This document shows positions 55,456 through 64,000 of a stretch of 64,000 bases of DNA, piece by piece. Positions within the stretch are counted from its first letter, which is position 1; each line of letters opens with the position of its first letter. The stretch lies in NCBI RefSeq assembly GCF_001891085.1, contig NZ_JXUP01000001.1, forward strand, positions 282,239 through 346,238, in the 5' to 3' direction. The stretch is from Campylobacter concisus (GTDB lineage Bacteria > Campylobacterota > Campylobacteria > Campylobacterales > Campylobacteraceae). The translations under genes were made by a program, and so were the position numbers. A model generated the notes under the pieces. It did no database searches, had not been told where the DNA came from, and saw only the letters and a list, made by a program, of their open reading frames with translations.

Positions 55456-55473
55456 GCGTGCAGTATATCCTAA

Positions 55474-55495
55474 GTTAGCCCAAATTTGGGCTAAC
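55474..55495. terminator. Hairpin between dsbI and the kinase gene
   Basis: GTTAGCCCAAATTTGGGCTAAC is a perfect palindrome of 22 bases placed right after the dsbI stop on the minus strand. It can end the dsb transcript. The following run is only weakly U-rich. Confidence 0.55.
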
Positions 55496-55500
55496 TAAAT

Positions 55501-56121
55501 TCATTTTAAAAAGGATAAAAGCTTTGAAACGAGCATAAGCGCAAGCACTATAAAACAAATGCCAAATCCAAGTAGCGTACAATCAGCCATCGACATAAAT
55601 TTAGACGACGGCACAAGATACCAGCCGTCCGCATAAAGATCAACTATGCTCTTTTGCAAATCGCTTAGCACCGCTCCGTCAGGCACCATAGGGCTGTCAT
55701 ATCCGCAGTCTCCCGTTGGCATAAACCAGTCAGGCGCCCACTTCTCAAGTGGCAAACCAAATGGATAATGTGGCTCAGTAGAGCAGCCCTGCACACCAAA
55801 AGGATCATCGCCATGCACCGCATCGTGGATTTTAGCTAGCTTTACGCTATACATTATGCCCTGCACCGCTCCCCAAAAAGCAAAGACATAGCCAATTAGA
55901 GCAAATAGTAAATTTTTAGGATTTATCATAGCGATCACGCCGCCAAGTGCCATACATAAAAATGCAAAACGTATATAGACGCACTGCTCGCAAGGTGGCA
56001 TATAGGCGTAGTTTTGAAAGAGCGAGTGCGCGATAACGACAAGTGCAACGCTCACAAAGACTAAGATCGCCCAAGAGATGCGTGAGTCTTGAAATTTAGC
56101 CATTTTTTTAAAAAAGCTCAT
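55501..56121 (-). CDS. dsbI: Disulfide bond formation protein DsbI (DsbB family)
   Basis: A 206-residue membrane quinone reductase of the DsbB/DsbI family that re-oxidises its DsbA-like partner. First redox pair is C44-E-Q-C47 in YMPPCEQCVYIRFAF. A long periplasmic loop holds the second pair (GVQGCSTEPHYPFG and PTGDCGYDSP), as in DsbI. It is 8 bases downstream of the DsbL-like gene. With the CPFC oxidase and AstA close by, this fits the DsbL-DsbI-AssT system known in uropathogenic E. coli and Campylobacter. Confidence 0.85.
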   Translation of the reverse strand: MSFFKKMAKFQDSRISWAILVFVSVALVVIAHSLFQNYAYMPPCEQCVYIRFAFLCMALGGVIAMINPKNLLFALIGYVFAFWGAVQGIMYSVKLAKIHDAVHGDDPFGVQGCSTEPHYPFGLPLEKWAPDWFMPTGDCGYDSPMVPDGAVLSDLQKSIVDLYADGWYLVPSSKFMSMADCTLLGFGICFIVLALMLVSKLLSFLK

Positions 56122-56129
56122 GTGATGCC

Positions 56130-56786
56130 TTATTTTTTAAGAAGCTCTTCGATGAGTGCCGCCATGCCATCAAGCGAGCTGATTGATTTTGTCATGATGA
56201 GGTATTTGCCATTTACGACAAATGCTGGCACACCTTGAATTTTAGCCACGTCATAGCTCTCATCCCACTTTTTAAGTAGCTCAGTCACTTTTGGATTAGC
56301 TAGCTCTTTTTCATAATCAGCCTTACTAACACCAGCTGCCTCAAGTCCGGTCTTTAAAAAGCCATCAGCGTCTTTGCCATCGCTCCAGCGCTCTTTTTTG
56401 TCGTGATAAGCCTTGTAGTAGGCAAATTTAGCCTTTTTAAATAGCGAATTTTCATCAAATAAGCCGACACCTTTTGCCTCGTCCATAACGATAAGCACGG
56501 CAAAAACCTTGCTCGCAACCTCACCATAATCGCCCTTTGTCTTTAGGTGAAATGGCTCGTATTTTAGTCCAGAGATTTTCTCAACTACCTTTGGAGTGAC
56601 GCTCTTGTCGTACTTGTAACAAAATGGGCAAGCGTAGCTAAAAATTTTAACTAGCGTATTTTGTCCCACACTTAGGGGCTTTTCAAGCTTGACGTAGTCC
56701 TCACCCTCACTAAATGCACTAGCACTGATCGCACCAGCTACCGCAACGGCAAAGATAGCCTTACTAAATTTAGATAAAAAACTCAT
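56130..56786 (-). CDS. Thiol:disulfide oxidoreductase, DsbL/DsbA-like
   Basis: A 218-residue periplasmic thioredoxin-fold oxidase. The signal peptide (AIFAVAVAGAISASAFS) is followed by LVKIFSYACPFCYKYD with active site C53-P-F-C56, and IQGVPAFVVNGKYLI holds the cis-proline. The CPFC motif is that of DsbL, the dedicated oxidase for arylsulfate sulfotransferase, whereas general DsbA has CPHC. Probably co-transcribed with dsbI. Confidence 0.85.
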   Translation of the reverse strand: MSFLSKFSKAIFAVAVAGAISASAFSEGEDYVKLEKPLSVGQNTLVKIFSYACPFCYKYDKSVTPKVVEKISGLKYEPFHLKTKGDYGEVASKVFAVLIVMDEAKGVGLFDENSLFKKAKFAYYKAYHDKKERWSDGKDADGFLKTGLEAAGVSKADYEKELANPKVTELLKKWDESYDVAKIQGVPAFVVNGKYLIMTKSISSLDGMAALIEELLKK

Positions 56787-56901
56787 GATAATCTCCTTTA
56801 GATGATTTATTTTGAGTTATTCTACAACCAAGCTCAACCGCAAATTTAACGCTAGAATAAATTTTGGCTGAAATTTATAAGACATTGTATTGATTAAAAA
56901 T

Positions 56902-57648
56902 TTAATTTTTACTAGAGCTTATCTCATTTATTGCTGATAATGCATTTAAAGCACTCGGATAGCCTATAAATGGTATAAGTGTCGTAACAACGCTTATTAG
57001 CTTAGCTCTATCGTTGCCGATGCCAAAATTTGCAGCAATGTGCCCTAAAAGCTGTGGTTTTGCAAAGCCAAGAGTCGTGATATAGACAAATGTCAAAAGT
57101 TCTCTAAGCTCTAAACTAAGCCCATCTCTTGCATAAAAATCGCCAAAGCAGTTTTGCGATAAAAACTCCATTATATGTTTTTGATCATTTGGCATTGATG
57201 CGATAAATTTATCAACCGCTGGGAAAAGTTTTCTTTGTATCTCAAGGCCTCGTTCGCCTCTGCCTTCTCTTGATTTTTTAGGCATATTTTCAGGCTCTAT
57301 ATAGCGCTCATTGAAAATTTCATCGGCTAAAAATATATAATCTTCTACCTTGCCAAGCCCAGCATAAGGCACTGCTTGATATAAAATTTCTCTTATCTCT
57401 TTTGCTGATATGCCTACGTTTAAAGCGGCCCTAACGAAGCTTTTAAATGAGCTTTTTGCGCCTTTACTCACGCAAAGAGAGGCGATGATAACCGAAAGCC
57501 TTGTTTTTTCATCAATATTTATCACTTCACTAATATCACCTAAAAAATTTAAATAATCCTCTAAAAAGCTAGCATTACTCTCTTCAAGCTCACTTTTTGA
57601 ATCAAACCAATTTTCATAAATCTTCTTTGCATTGTAAGTTAGTGTCAT
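56902..57648 (-). CDS. Carboxymuconolactone decarboxylase-family protein, two CMD domains
   Basis: A 248-residue helical protein with two tandem CMD-like domains: first with VSKGAKSSFKSFVRAALNVG and EIREILYQAVPYAGLGKVED, second with LELRELLTFVYITTLGFAKP, then LLGHIAANFGIGNDRAKLIS and IPFIGYPSALNALSAINE. There is no CxxC, so it is not a thiol peroxidase like AhpD; it looks like the metabolic or unknown-function branch. It lies between the dsb genes and astA but is read from its own start. Confidence 0.85.
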   Translation of the reverse strand: MTLTYNAKKIYENWFDSKSELEESNASFLEDYLNFLGDISEVINIDEKTRLSVIIASLCVSKGAKSSFKSFVRAALNVGISAKEIREILYQAVPYAGLGKVEDYIFLADEIFNERYIEPENMPKKSREGRGERGLEIQRKLFPAVDKFIASMPNDQKHIMEFLSQNCFGDFYARDGLSLELRELLTFVYITTLGFAKPQLLGHIAANFGIGNDRAKLISVVTTLIPFIGYPSALNALSAINEISSSKN

Positions 57649-57842
57649 AAGTTCTGCTCCATTGTTTGGGGCTGATTATAAGTACTAAAGCGTAAATGCT
57701 AGCTTAAGGTCCAAAAAGGCAAAATTTTTAATATAAATTTAGATTTTAAGCCATTATAAAGTTTATCGTGATTTTTATGTTATAAGGTTTTATTACAATT
57801 ACGAAGGACGCAATATTTTTTATTACTCCTTTTACCTATTTT

Positions 57843-57869
57843 AAGCCTTGGGCATTCCAAGGCTTTTTC
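57843..57869 (+). terminator. Hairpin with U-run just upstream of astA
   Basis: AAGCCTTGG pairs with CCAAGGCTT around a 5-base loop and TTTCT follows. It reads on the plus strand, yet no plus-strand gene lies upstream; it may be an attenuator in the leader of astA. Confidence 0.6.
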
Positions 57870-57924
57870 TAAATTTTATAAGCTTTATGAGTAGAGTTTA
57901 TAAAATTTATCCAAAGGAGATGTT

Positions 57925-59760
57925 ATGAAAAAGACTTTGAGTTGTGTTGCACTAGCTTCGGTGCTTTGCTCGAGCGCTTTTGCGATAGGCGGTCCAAGCG
58001 GGGCTAAACTAGACTACGCTATAACTGGACAAATAGGCGAAGTAGTGGTAAATCCATACGATACTGCCCCACTTACAGCAGTCATCAAAAATGGCGGCTA
58101 TACACTAAGCAATGCAAAAGTAACCATCGTGCCAAAGCAAGGCGGTCAGGTGATAAGCTACAAAGTGGCTGATAAGCATCTTCGCACACATGGCGGCATC
58201 CCAGTTTTTGGCATGTATCCTGACTATCAAAATACCGTTGAGGTCGAGTACGACAAGAGCTACAAAGGTAAGACTGAGCATATAAAAGAGAGCTATAAAA
58301 TTTACGCTCCAGCCATCTACCTAGAAAGCTCAGGCACGCCAAATCAAAAGGGTGCACTATTTGACAAGATCGAGGTTACTAAGCCTGCGAGTGCTAAATT
58401 TGCAAACCGCCTCTACTACGTAAATAACTTCGTAAATAAAACAGGCAAGGGCACAAAAGTCGTTTGGAACAACCCAGCTGGCGGTGCGATCGAGTGGAAC
58501 TACAGCCCAAATAACTTCATCCTTGATACAAAAGGCGAGGTTAGATGGTACCTTGAGCCAAGCAAAATTTACGATCTAAAGCAGCCATTTCACGCTGGCG
58601 TAATGATGGGCTTTAAGCAAAATGACGACGGCGCTATGACTTGGGGATATGGCCAAAGATACGCAAAATACGACATCATGGGTAGAGAAATTTTTAACCG
58701 CGAACTACCAGCTAGCTACAACGACTTCTCTCACTCGATGGACGTAGCACAAAATGGACACTACTTCTTGCGCGTGGCAAATGCTGACTACAAAAGGGCT
58801 GACGGCAAAAACGTAAGAACAGTGCGCGACGTGATCGTTGAGCTTGACCGCGACGGCAACGTAGTTGATGACTTTAGGCTTTATGAAATTCTTGATCCTT
58901 ATCGCGACATCGTGCTAAAAACGCTCGATCAAGGTGCAGTTTGCCTAAACATAGACGCTAAAAAAGCAGGTCACACAGCAAGCTCTGATGAGCTTCAGTC
59001 TATGGATACGCATGATAAATGGGGTGACATAGTTGGTGCTGGTCCTGGACGCAACTGGGCACACGTAAATAGCGTGGATTACGACCCAAGCGATGATAGT
59101 ATCATCATCTCAAGCCGCCACCAAGACGCAGTTATCAAGATCGGCCGTGACAAACAAGTAAAATGGATCATGGGCGCTCACAAGGGCTGGAGCGATAAAT
59201 TTAAAGATAAACTACTTCAACCAGTTGATAGCAAAGGCAACAAGATCGTCTGCGAAGATGAGTACTCAAAATGCCCAGGATACGAGAGCGACAAAGGTGG
59301 CTTTGACTGGCAATGGACGCAGCACACGGCATTTAGGATAGATAGCAAGTCTAAAAAAGGCGAAATTTATCTAAGTGTCTTTGACAACGGCGACACAAGG
59401 GGCATGGAGCAACCAGCCATCGCTGGCATGAAGTACTCTCGTGCGGTCGTTTATAAGATCGATGAGAACAAAAAGACCGTTGAGCAGATCTGGGAGTACG
59501 GCAAAGAGCGCGGTAAAGAGTGGTATAGCTCGGTTACTAGCCTTACGCAGTATCAAGATGACCTTGATAGCGTAATGGTCTATTCAGCTGTTGCTGGCAT
59601 GCAGTTTGACATCGCAAAAGGTCGCCCAGTAGGACTTCCTAGCCCGCACATCGATGAGTTTGAGTGGGGCGCAAAAGAGCCTAGCATCGAGATAAAGATG
59701 ACAAATGCTATGGGCTATCAGGCGTTTCCATTTAGCTTGCAAAAAGCTTTTGAGAAATAA
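57925..59760 (+). CDS. astA: Arylsulfate sulfotransferase
   Basis: A 611-residue periplasmic enzyme that moves sulfate from one phenol to another without PAPS. Signal peptide KTLSCVALASVLCSSAFA; then DFSHSMDVAQNGHYFLRVAN, then NSVDYDPSDDSIIISSRHQD, and the catalytic-histidine segment WQWTQHTAFRI (H467). C443 and C450 (VCEDEYSKCPG) form the disulfide that DsbL and DsbI would install, as in the E. coli enzyme. Strong AAAGGAGATG ribosome site. Upstream there is a hairpin with U-run at 57843. It diverges from the CMD gene. Confidence 0.93.
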   Translation: MKKTLSCVALASVLCSSAFAIGGPSGAKLDYAITGQIGEVVVNPYDTAPLTAVIKNGGYTLSNAKVTIVPKQGGQVISYKVADKHLRTHGGIPVFGMYPDYQNTVEVEYDKSYKGKTEHIKESYKIYAPAIYLESSGTPNQKGALFDKIEVTKPASAKFANRLYYVNNFVNKTGKGTKVVWNNPAGGAIEWNYSPNNFILDTKGEVRWYLEPSKIYDLKQPFHAGVMMGFKQNDDGAMTWGYGQRYAKYDIMGREIFNRELPASYNDFSHSMDVAQNGHYFLRVANADYKRADGKNVRTVRDVIVELDRDGNVVDDFRLYEILDPYRDIVLKTLDQGAVCLNIDAKKAGHTASSDELQSMDTHDKWGDIVGAGPGRNWAHVNSVDYDPSDDSIIISSRHQDAVIKIGRDKQVKWIMGAHKGWSDKFKDKLLQPVDSKGNKIVCEDEYSKCPGYESDKGGFDWQWTQHTAFRIDSKSKKGEIYLSVFDNGDTRGMEQPAIAGMKYSRAVVYKIDENKKTVEQIWEYGKERGKEWYSSVTSLTQYQDDLDSVMVYSAVAGMQFDIAKGRPVGLPSPHIDEFEWGAKEPSIEIKMTNAMGYQAFPFSLQKAFEK

Positions 59761-59770
59761 TCTCTCTTTT

Positions 59771-59801
59771 CTCCCCTTTTTGCCAAGTGCAAGAAGGGGA
59801 G
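59771..59801 (+). terminator. Hairpin after astA
   Basis: CTCCCCTT at 59771 pairs with AAGGGGAG at 59794-59801. It follows the astA stop by about 10 bases. The bases after it are mixed rather than a U-run, so strength is uncertain. Confidence 0.5.
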
Positions 59802-59970
59802 TCCTTGCTATAAATTTAATCTATCAATAATAGATAAAAATCTACATTCGCTCATAAATTTTAAAGCTCTAAATTAGAAATTTATATTGTAAGGATATTG
59901 TTTATTAAGGCGATAACATATAGTATTAGCACCTATATATAAAAATATATATTTAACATAAGGAGAAAAA

Positions 59971-60993
59971 ATGAAAAAATTTTTCATGGCTTTAATGGTG
60001 CTGCTTGCAGGCCTTTTGCTTAATGCAGCCGAGTTTAGAGATGTCAAAGACATCACTGGCGACGTCGTAAAAGTTCCCACAAAAGTAGAAAAAATCGCTA
60101 CGCTTTAGTATGCGAACAATCAAATCATATTAATGCTAGGCGGCGTAGACAAGATAGTAGCGACCACCGATCTAATCAAAAACAACAAATGGTTTGCGCA
60201 CGTTTATCCTAGGATTTCAAGCATCCCAAACGGCGTAAACGGCAAAGACTTACAGGTAGAAGAGCTAGTTAAACTAAGCCCAGACGTCGTTATAGCCGCC
60301 GATAAAAAGAACAAAGAAGAGCTAACCAAAAACGGTTTTACCGTGCTTTATCCGTCGTTTACGAATCATGCGGATATGAAAAAAAGCGTATCTATAATGG
60401 CTGAAGTCATAGGAGGCGACGCGCCGAAGATCGCGGAGAAATTTAACGAGTATTTTGACGGTAATCTTAAAAAAGCGCTAAGCAAAACGGATAAGATCGC
60501 TGCGCCAGATAGACCCAAAGTACTTCACATAGCAGACGGCAAGAATTTATTTAAAGTTGACGGCGCAAATACGATCATAGACGAGTGGATAAGAGTCGCA
60601 GGCGGCCAAAACGCGGTTCAAAAAGCAGGAAATATGCTTGAAATCAATGCCGAAGAGATACCTAACGCAGATCCAGACGTCATCATCGTAGGCAGAGCCA
60701 AAGCTCCAGAAATTTTGAAAAAAATATATGAAAACCCTATCTACGCAGACACTAACGCTGTAAAAAATAAAAGAGTTTACGTAAATCCTACCGGCGTTTT
60801 TAGCTGGGATAGATACAGCGCCGAGGGGGCTTTGCAAATTTTATGGGCGGCTAAGATATTACATCCTGAAATTTTTAAAGATATAGATATAGCAGCTGAG
60901 ACAAAGAAATTTTATAAAGAATTTTTACACTACGAGCTAAGCAACGATGAAGTAAATTACATCTTAAATGGCTTAGACCCAACTGGAAAATAA
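59971..60993 (+). pseudogene. ABC-transporter substrate-binding protein (iron/heme/B12 type) with in-frame amber stop
   Basis: One frame runs from ATG 59971 to 60993, with a single TAG at 60106-60108 (codon 46). The start is a signal peptide (FFMALMVLLAGLLLNAAEF) with an AAGGAG site. Then RDVKDITGDVVKVPTKVE, the stop, YANNQIILMLGGVDKIVATT and, near the end, NPTGVFSWDRYSAEGALQIL. The family usually has LW at the stop, so TGG to TAG is the likely change. This is the TroA-like fold (Peripla_BP_2) of siderophore, heme and cobalamin transporters. No permease or ATPase gene is adjacent. Confidence 0.85.
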
Positions 60994-61004
60994 TTTATCC
61001 TTAT

Positions 61005-61040
61005 GGCGGTAAATTTATCTACATTTACCGCCAAATTTTA
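61005..61040 (+). terminator. Terminator after the broken substrate-binding gene
   Basis: GGCGGTAAAT pairs perfectly with ATTTACCGCC around 8 bases, followed by AAATTTTAAT. Confidence 0.78.
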
Positions 61041-61181
61041 ATCCATTTTCAGCCTTTGTTCATTATTCAGACTTACTGATTTGATACATGCTAACTACTA
61101 CTTAAATGACTAAAAATTTGTGGATTTGATGCTAGTTAAAAATATAAACAATTATAAAAATTTAATGACAAGAAAGAATAC

Positions 61182-61202
61182 CCCAAAGGAATTTCCTTTG
61201 GG
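61182..61202 (-). terminator. Terminator of the adhesin gene
   Basis: CCCAAAGGAA pairs with TTCCTTTGGG almost without loop. On the minus strand GTATTCTTTCTTG follows. It lies 24 bases past the stop of the adhesin gene. Confidence 0.7.
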
Positions 61203-61225
61203 ATTAAAGCGTTTTGGTTTAATTT

Positions 61226-64000
61226 TTAAAGATCAACGTGTACATCGTTTTTAACTTCGATTATAGTTGTACCATTGCTATAAAGAGTATAGCCTTCGTT
61301 TGAGCTTGGATGACCATTGTCCCAACCACCATCAGTAAGTTTTAGCCTATCACCTTTGTCACCATCTATTCTTAGTGTACTCTCATTACTATCACGTAGT
61401 ATATCTTGAACATTGCTAGCTGTAAGAGTTAAGTTTGTGTTTTCTCCATTAGTCATATCTAGTCTTTCGATATTTCTTACATGACTAAAATCTATGCTAT
61501 TGTCAGCAACTTTTAATGTATCATATCCGGCTCCGCCGTCGATAGTCGTATTAATCAGCGTTGCGCCTTTGTCTACTATGATAGTATCATTACCGGTTTC
61601 ACTCATTACGCTATCACCATATATAGAAGAATTTTCAAATCTAGCTCCAGCTTTGATATGGATCGTGTCATCACCGGCATCGCCCTCTATACTAGCGTTA
61701 TCAAATTTTCCAGAGTTAACGAAAATTTGATCACCTCCTACTCCACCGTGTATGCCGCCGTCTTTAAATTCTGCTCCGTTAACATTTATTATATCGTCGC
61801 CAGCATCTGCATATACATTAGCTTGATTAAATTTAGCTCCACTTTCTAGAGTTATAGTATCTACACCATTTCCAGCAGCTATATAAGAGAAGTCTTGGAA
61901 TATAGTTCCCTCTTTTATAGTGATTGTGTCGTCGCCGTCGCCTGTTATTAACTCAGATAAACCTCTATTATTACTATTCATAAACTTGGTATTAGTAACC
62001 TCTACTACATCGTTATCCGCTCCAGTATTTAAAGAAGAGCTATCAAATACTATACGATCTTCATCGGTAGCACTCTTACCTTCGATCTTTATAATATCTT
62101 CTCCGGCACCAGCGTTTATAGAAGACTTTTCTAATTTTGCTCCAGAATTTATATTTATTTTGTCGATACCACTACCCATATCAACAATAGAATCTTTAAG
62201 TGTAGCATTACTTACTGTTAGTGTATCAACACCTTCACCCATATTTGCTGTAAATTTTGCTGTGGCTCCGTTATGTATATTTATCTCATCATCTCCACCA
62301 TTGCCATCTATTGTTCCAGTCACGGTAAAATTTCCGGCAATGTCTATAACATCTTTATTATTGCTGCCAGCAATTTGTCTAACTTTCGCTTCACCATTTT
62401 GGTGAAAATTCATAACTTGCTTACCCAAAGAGTCACCAGACAAGATAGTTACGCCATCTATCACAGCGTCTCCAGTCACATTTAGGGTAGTTTTATCAGT
62501 TGTTTTACCGCTGTTATACGAAGAAGCACCTAGTTTTAAAAACGCACTGCTTACTTCGGCATTGCCACTTATGTTTACTTTATCATCAGCTCCAGCACCT
62601 GCACCAATGAAGCCACCTTGGACTTTGGCATTACCGTTGATATTTATAGTATCGTTATCTAGATCTCCAGTAACGTAGCCTTCTACTCTAGCGCCGTTTC
62701 TAACGTAAATTTTATCGTCGCCGTGTCCGCCTTCGATTTTTTCTGCCACGGTGGCATTATCTACGGTAATAGTGTCTACGCCTCTATCGCCGTGCACCGA
62801 TTTTACTTTGGCTTTATTACTGATCGTTATCGTAGAGTCACCCGAGCTTACGTCGCCGACGCGAGATACGTCGGTATTTTCTCCGGTGACGGTTATGGTG
62901 TTTTTTCCAGTTTCATTATACATGTTGGCGGTTTTAGCATTTGCACCATAAACCCATCCGGCTACTTTAGAGCCACTCTCTACAGTGATAGTATTGCTAC
63001 CTTGATCTCCAGAAATATTACCTTTTACGTTAGATTTGTTTTGTACAGAGATCGTATCATTGCCCTCGCCCCCTATGATAGCCTCTTTGATATCATTACC
63101 TTTATAATCTTTAGCAGCTCGTCCACTTACCGTAGAATTATTTACGGTTATATCATCATTTCCAGAACCACCAAAAATTTCTACTAATTCAGCCCCATTC
63201 TTAGCATCAACATTATCGTTTCCAACTCCACTATGTACAGATGTTATCTTTGTATTGTCTACTGTTATGTTGTTAGGAGTATCTGAACCAAATACTTTTA
63301 AATTTGAATCAGGGTCTACTATCTTAGCTACAGAGTTATCATCTGGATAGTCTGAAGATTTATTTGTACTAGTTACCGCTAGGTCTTTAGCATTATCTTG
63401 ACCGATAGCAAGGTTGCCGTCTTTACTTACATACCAGCCTTCTTTATAATCAAATGCGCTAGGAGTAGTAGGATCATCAGGAGTTAGATAATCTCTACCA
63501 TCAGTATGTCTATATAAATGATATCCATGAGGTATAGAAGAGTGGAATGAAGTTAATAATCCTGATGATATATCTTCTCCTGTATACGCCGACAATGGAA
63601 TTTTTATACTTCCTGCTGGTAAAGCAGGTCCTGTTGCTTCAGCTCCAGCCCCAACAGCACTTCCTCCACTTACACCAAAGCTATTATCTCCACCTGCTGC
63701 TAGAGATAAAGCATCTATGCTTCCTACATTAGCATTTATGTTACTAATGTGGCCTCCTTCTGCAAAGCTAGTAGAAGATAAGCTTACGCCATCTCCACCA
63801 TTACCACCTGCTTGTGGACCACCTGCAGCAGTTTCTTCTAGAGCATTAAGATCTGTTCCTTTTAAGATGGCTTGTTGTAAAGCTGAGATATCAGCTACTG
63901 TTTCGTTATTGTTAGAGTCTTGATCTAGAGTTAGAGTATCTTTACCTATTAAAGTTATATCTTTACCATCAGTTTGAGTTATTGTTACTTTAGAGTCAGC
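61226..64000 (-). CDS. Retention-module RTX-type adhesin (5' end outside window)
   Basis: About 925 residues are visible and the frame is open to the window edge, so the start is beyond base 64000. The first part holds the end of a LapA-type retention module: KVTITQTDGKDITLIGKDTL, then ALQQAILKGTDLNALEET and a glycine-rich hinge. Then come about 20 repeats of beta-roll type, such as GDDTITV, GVDTITL, GDDIINVNG and GGDQIFVNSG, that pair as xGxDxI calcium-binding-like units. The C-terminal 100 residues (FSHVRNIERLDMTNG, then GYTLYSNGTTIIEVKNDVHV) are typical of type I secretion substrates. It is probably a calcium-dependent surface adhesin that is short for its class. Secretion genes are not in the window. 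Confidence 0.8.
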   Translation of the reverse strand, partial: ADSKVTITQTDGKDITLIGKDTLTLDQDSNNNETVADISALQQAILKGTDLNALEETAAGGPQAGGNGGDGVSLSSTSFAEGGHISNINANVGSIDALSLAAGGDNSFGVSGGSAVGAGAEATGPALPAGSIKIPLSAYTGEDISSGLLTSFHSSIPHGYHLYRHTDGRDYLTPDDPTTPSAFDYKEGWYVSKDGNLAIGQDNAKDLAVTSTNKSSDYPDDNSVAKIVDPDSNLKVFGSDTPNNITVDNTKITSVHSGVGNDNVDAKNGAELVEIFGGSGNDDITVNNSTVSGRAAKDYKGNDIKEAIIGGEGNDTISVQNKSNVKGNISGDQGSNTITVESGSKVAGWVYGANAKTANMYNETGKNTITVTGENTDVSRVGDVSSGDSTITISNKAKVKSVHGDRGVDTITVDNATVAEKIEGGHGDDKIYVRNGARVEGYVTGDLDNDTININGNAKVQGGFIGAGAGADDKVNISGNAEVSSAFLKLGASSYNSGKTTDKTTLNVTGDAVIDGVTILSGDSLGKQVMNFHQNGEAKVRQIAGSNNKDVIDIAGNFTVTGTIDGNGGDDEINIHNGATAKFTANMGEGVDTLTVSNATLKDSIVDMGSGIDKININSGAKLEKSSINAGAGEDIIKIEGKSATDEDRIVFDSSSLNTGADNDVVEVTNTKFMNSNNRGLSELITGDGDDTITIKEGTIFQDFSYIAAGNGVDTITLESGAKFNQANVYADAGDDIINVNGAEFKDGGIHGGVGGDQIFVNSGKFDNASIEGDAGDDTIHIKAGARFENSSIYGDSVMSETGNDTIIVDKGATLINTTIDGGAGYDTLKVADNSIDFSHVRNIERLDMTNGENTNLTLTASNVQDILRDSNESTLRIDGDKGDRLKLTDGGWDNGHPSSNEGYTLYSNGTTIIEVKNDVHVDL

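Noticed and set aside
61490..63190. Long open frames on the plus strand opposite the adhesin gene
   Set aside because: They mirror the biased codon use of the repeat-rich minus-strand gene, have no ribosome sites and encode low-complexity peptides.
61226..63300. Regular repeats that could suggest a CRISPR or satellite array
   Set aside because: The repeats are at protein level, vary at DNA level and lie in one open frame; there are no constant repeat units with unique spacers. I saw no CRISPR array anywhere in the window.
1..64000. Insertion sequences, prophage or conjugative genes
   Set aside because: No transposase, integrase, phage structural or transfer gene was recognised in the window.

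Overview
The window looks like chromosomal DNA from an epsilonproteobacterium of the genus Campylobacter, most like the C. concisus group. It is AT-rich, its HemJ-type protoporphyrinogen oxidase, AstA/DsbL/DsbI set, metE-metF pair, stand-alone PycA and short RF1/GlmM/LspA genes fit that genus, and intergenic DNA is studded with AAATTT-rich sequence. The species call is inference from gene content; no marker gene settles it.

Layout: 1-9555 is mostly housekeeping (partial EAL protein, xth, dgkA, molbindin, prfA, rpsT, glmM-lspA-TM2-hemJ operon, pycA). 9556-13783 is a decayed stretch with a broken hypothetical gene, an intact SUKH-type gene, a GC-rich gdhA and the ruins of further SUKH copies. 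13784-22135 holds infC-thrS, a candidate small RNA, ybaK, ung, a flavin-binding protein, rarA, an AGCS symporter and tRNA-Val. 22690-42037 is one long, tightly packed minus-strand surface-glycan operon. 42149-59760 has metF-metE with a structured leader, a C69 peptidase, rpmI-rplT, dapF, coaE, purM, thiD, an orphan LapA-type retention-module protein, a two-component system and the dsbL-dsbI/astA sulfotransferase set. 59971-64000 has a substrate-binding protein gene broken by one amber codon and most of a retention-module RTX-type adhesin that runs off the right edge.

The most interesting region is the glycan operon. It carries a complete route to CMP-activated 2-aminoethylphosphonate: a PEP mutase fused to a cytidylyltransferase-like domain, a phosphonopyruvate decarboxylase, and a cytidylyltransferase fused to an AEP transaminase. 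These sit beside GDP-fucose synthesis (manC, gmd, fcl), a GT10 fucosyltransferase, three or four other glycosyltransferases, a sulfotransferase, two methyltransferases, a Wzx flippase and an unusual protein with a ParB-like segment plus a nucleotidyltransferase-like segment, which is a candidate transferase for the phosphonate. One methyltransferase contains a G9 tract (phase variation) and manC is split at an A7 tract. I infer a variable, fucosylated, phosphonate- and possibly sulfate-decorated surface glycan.
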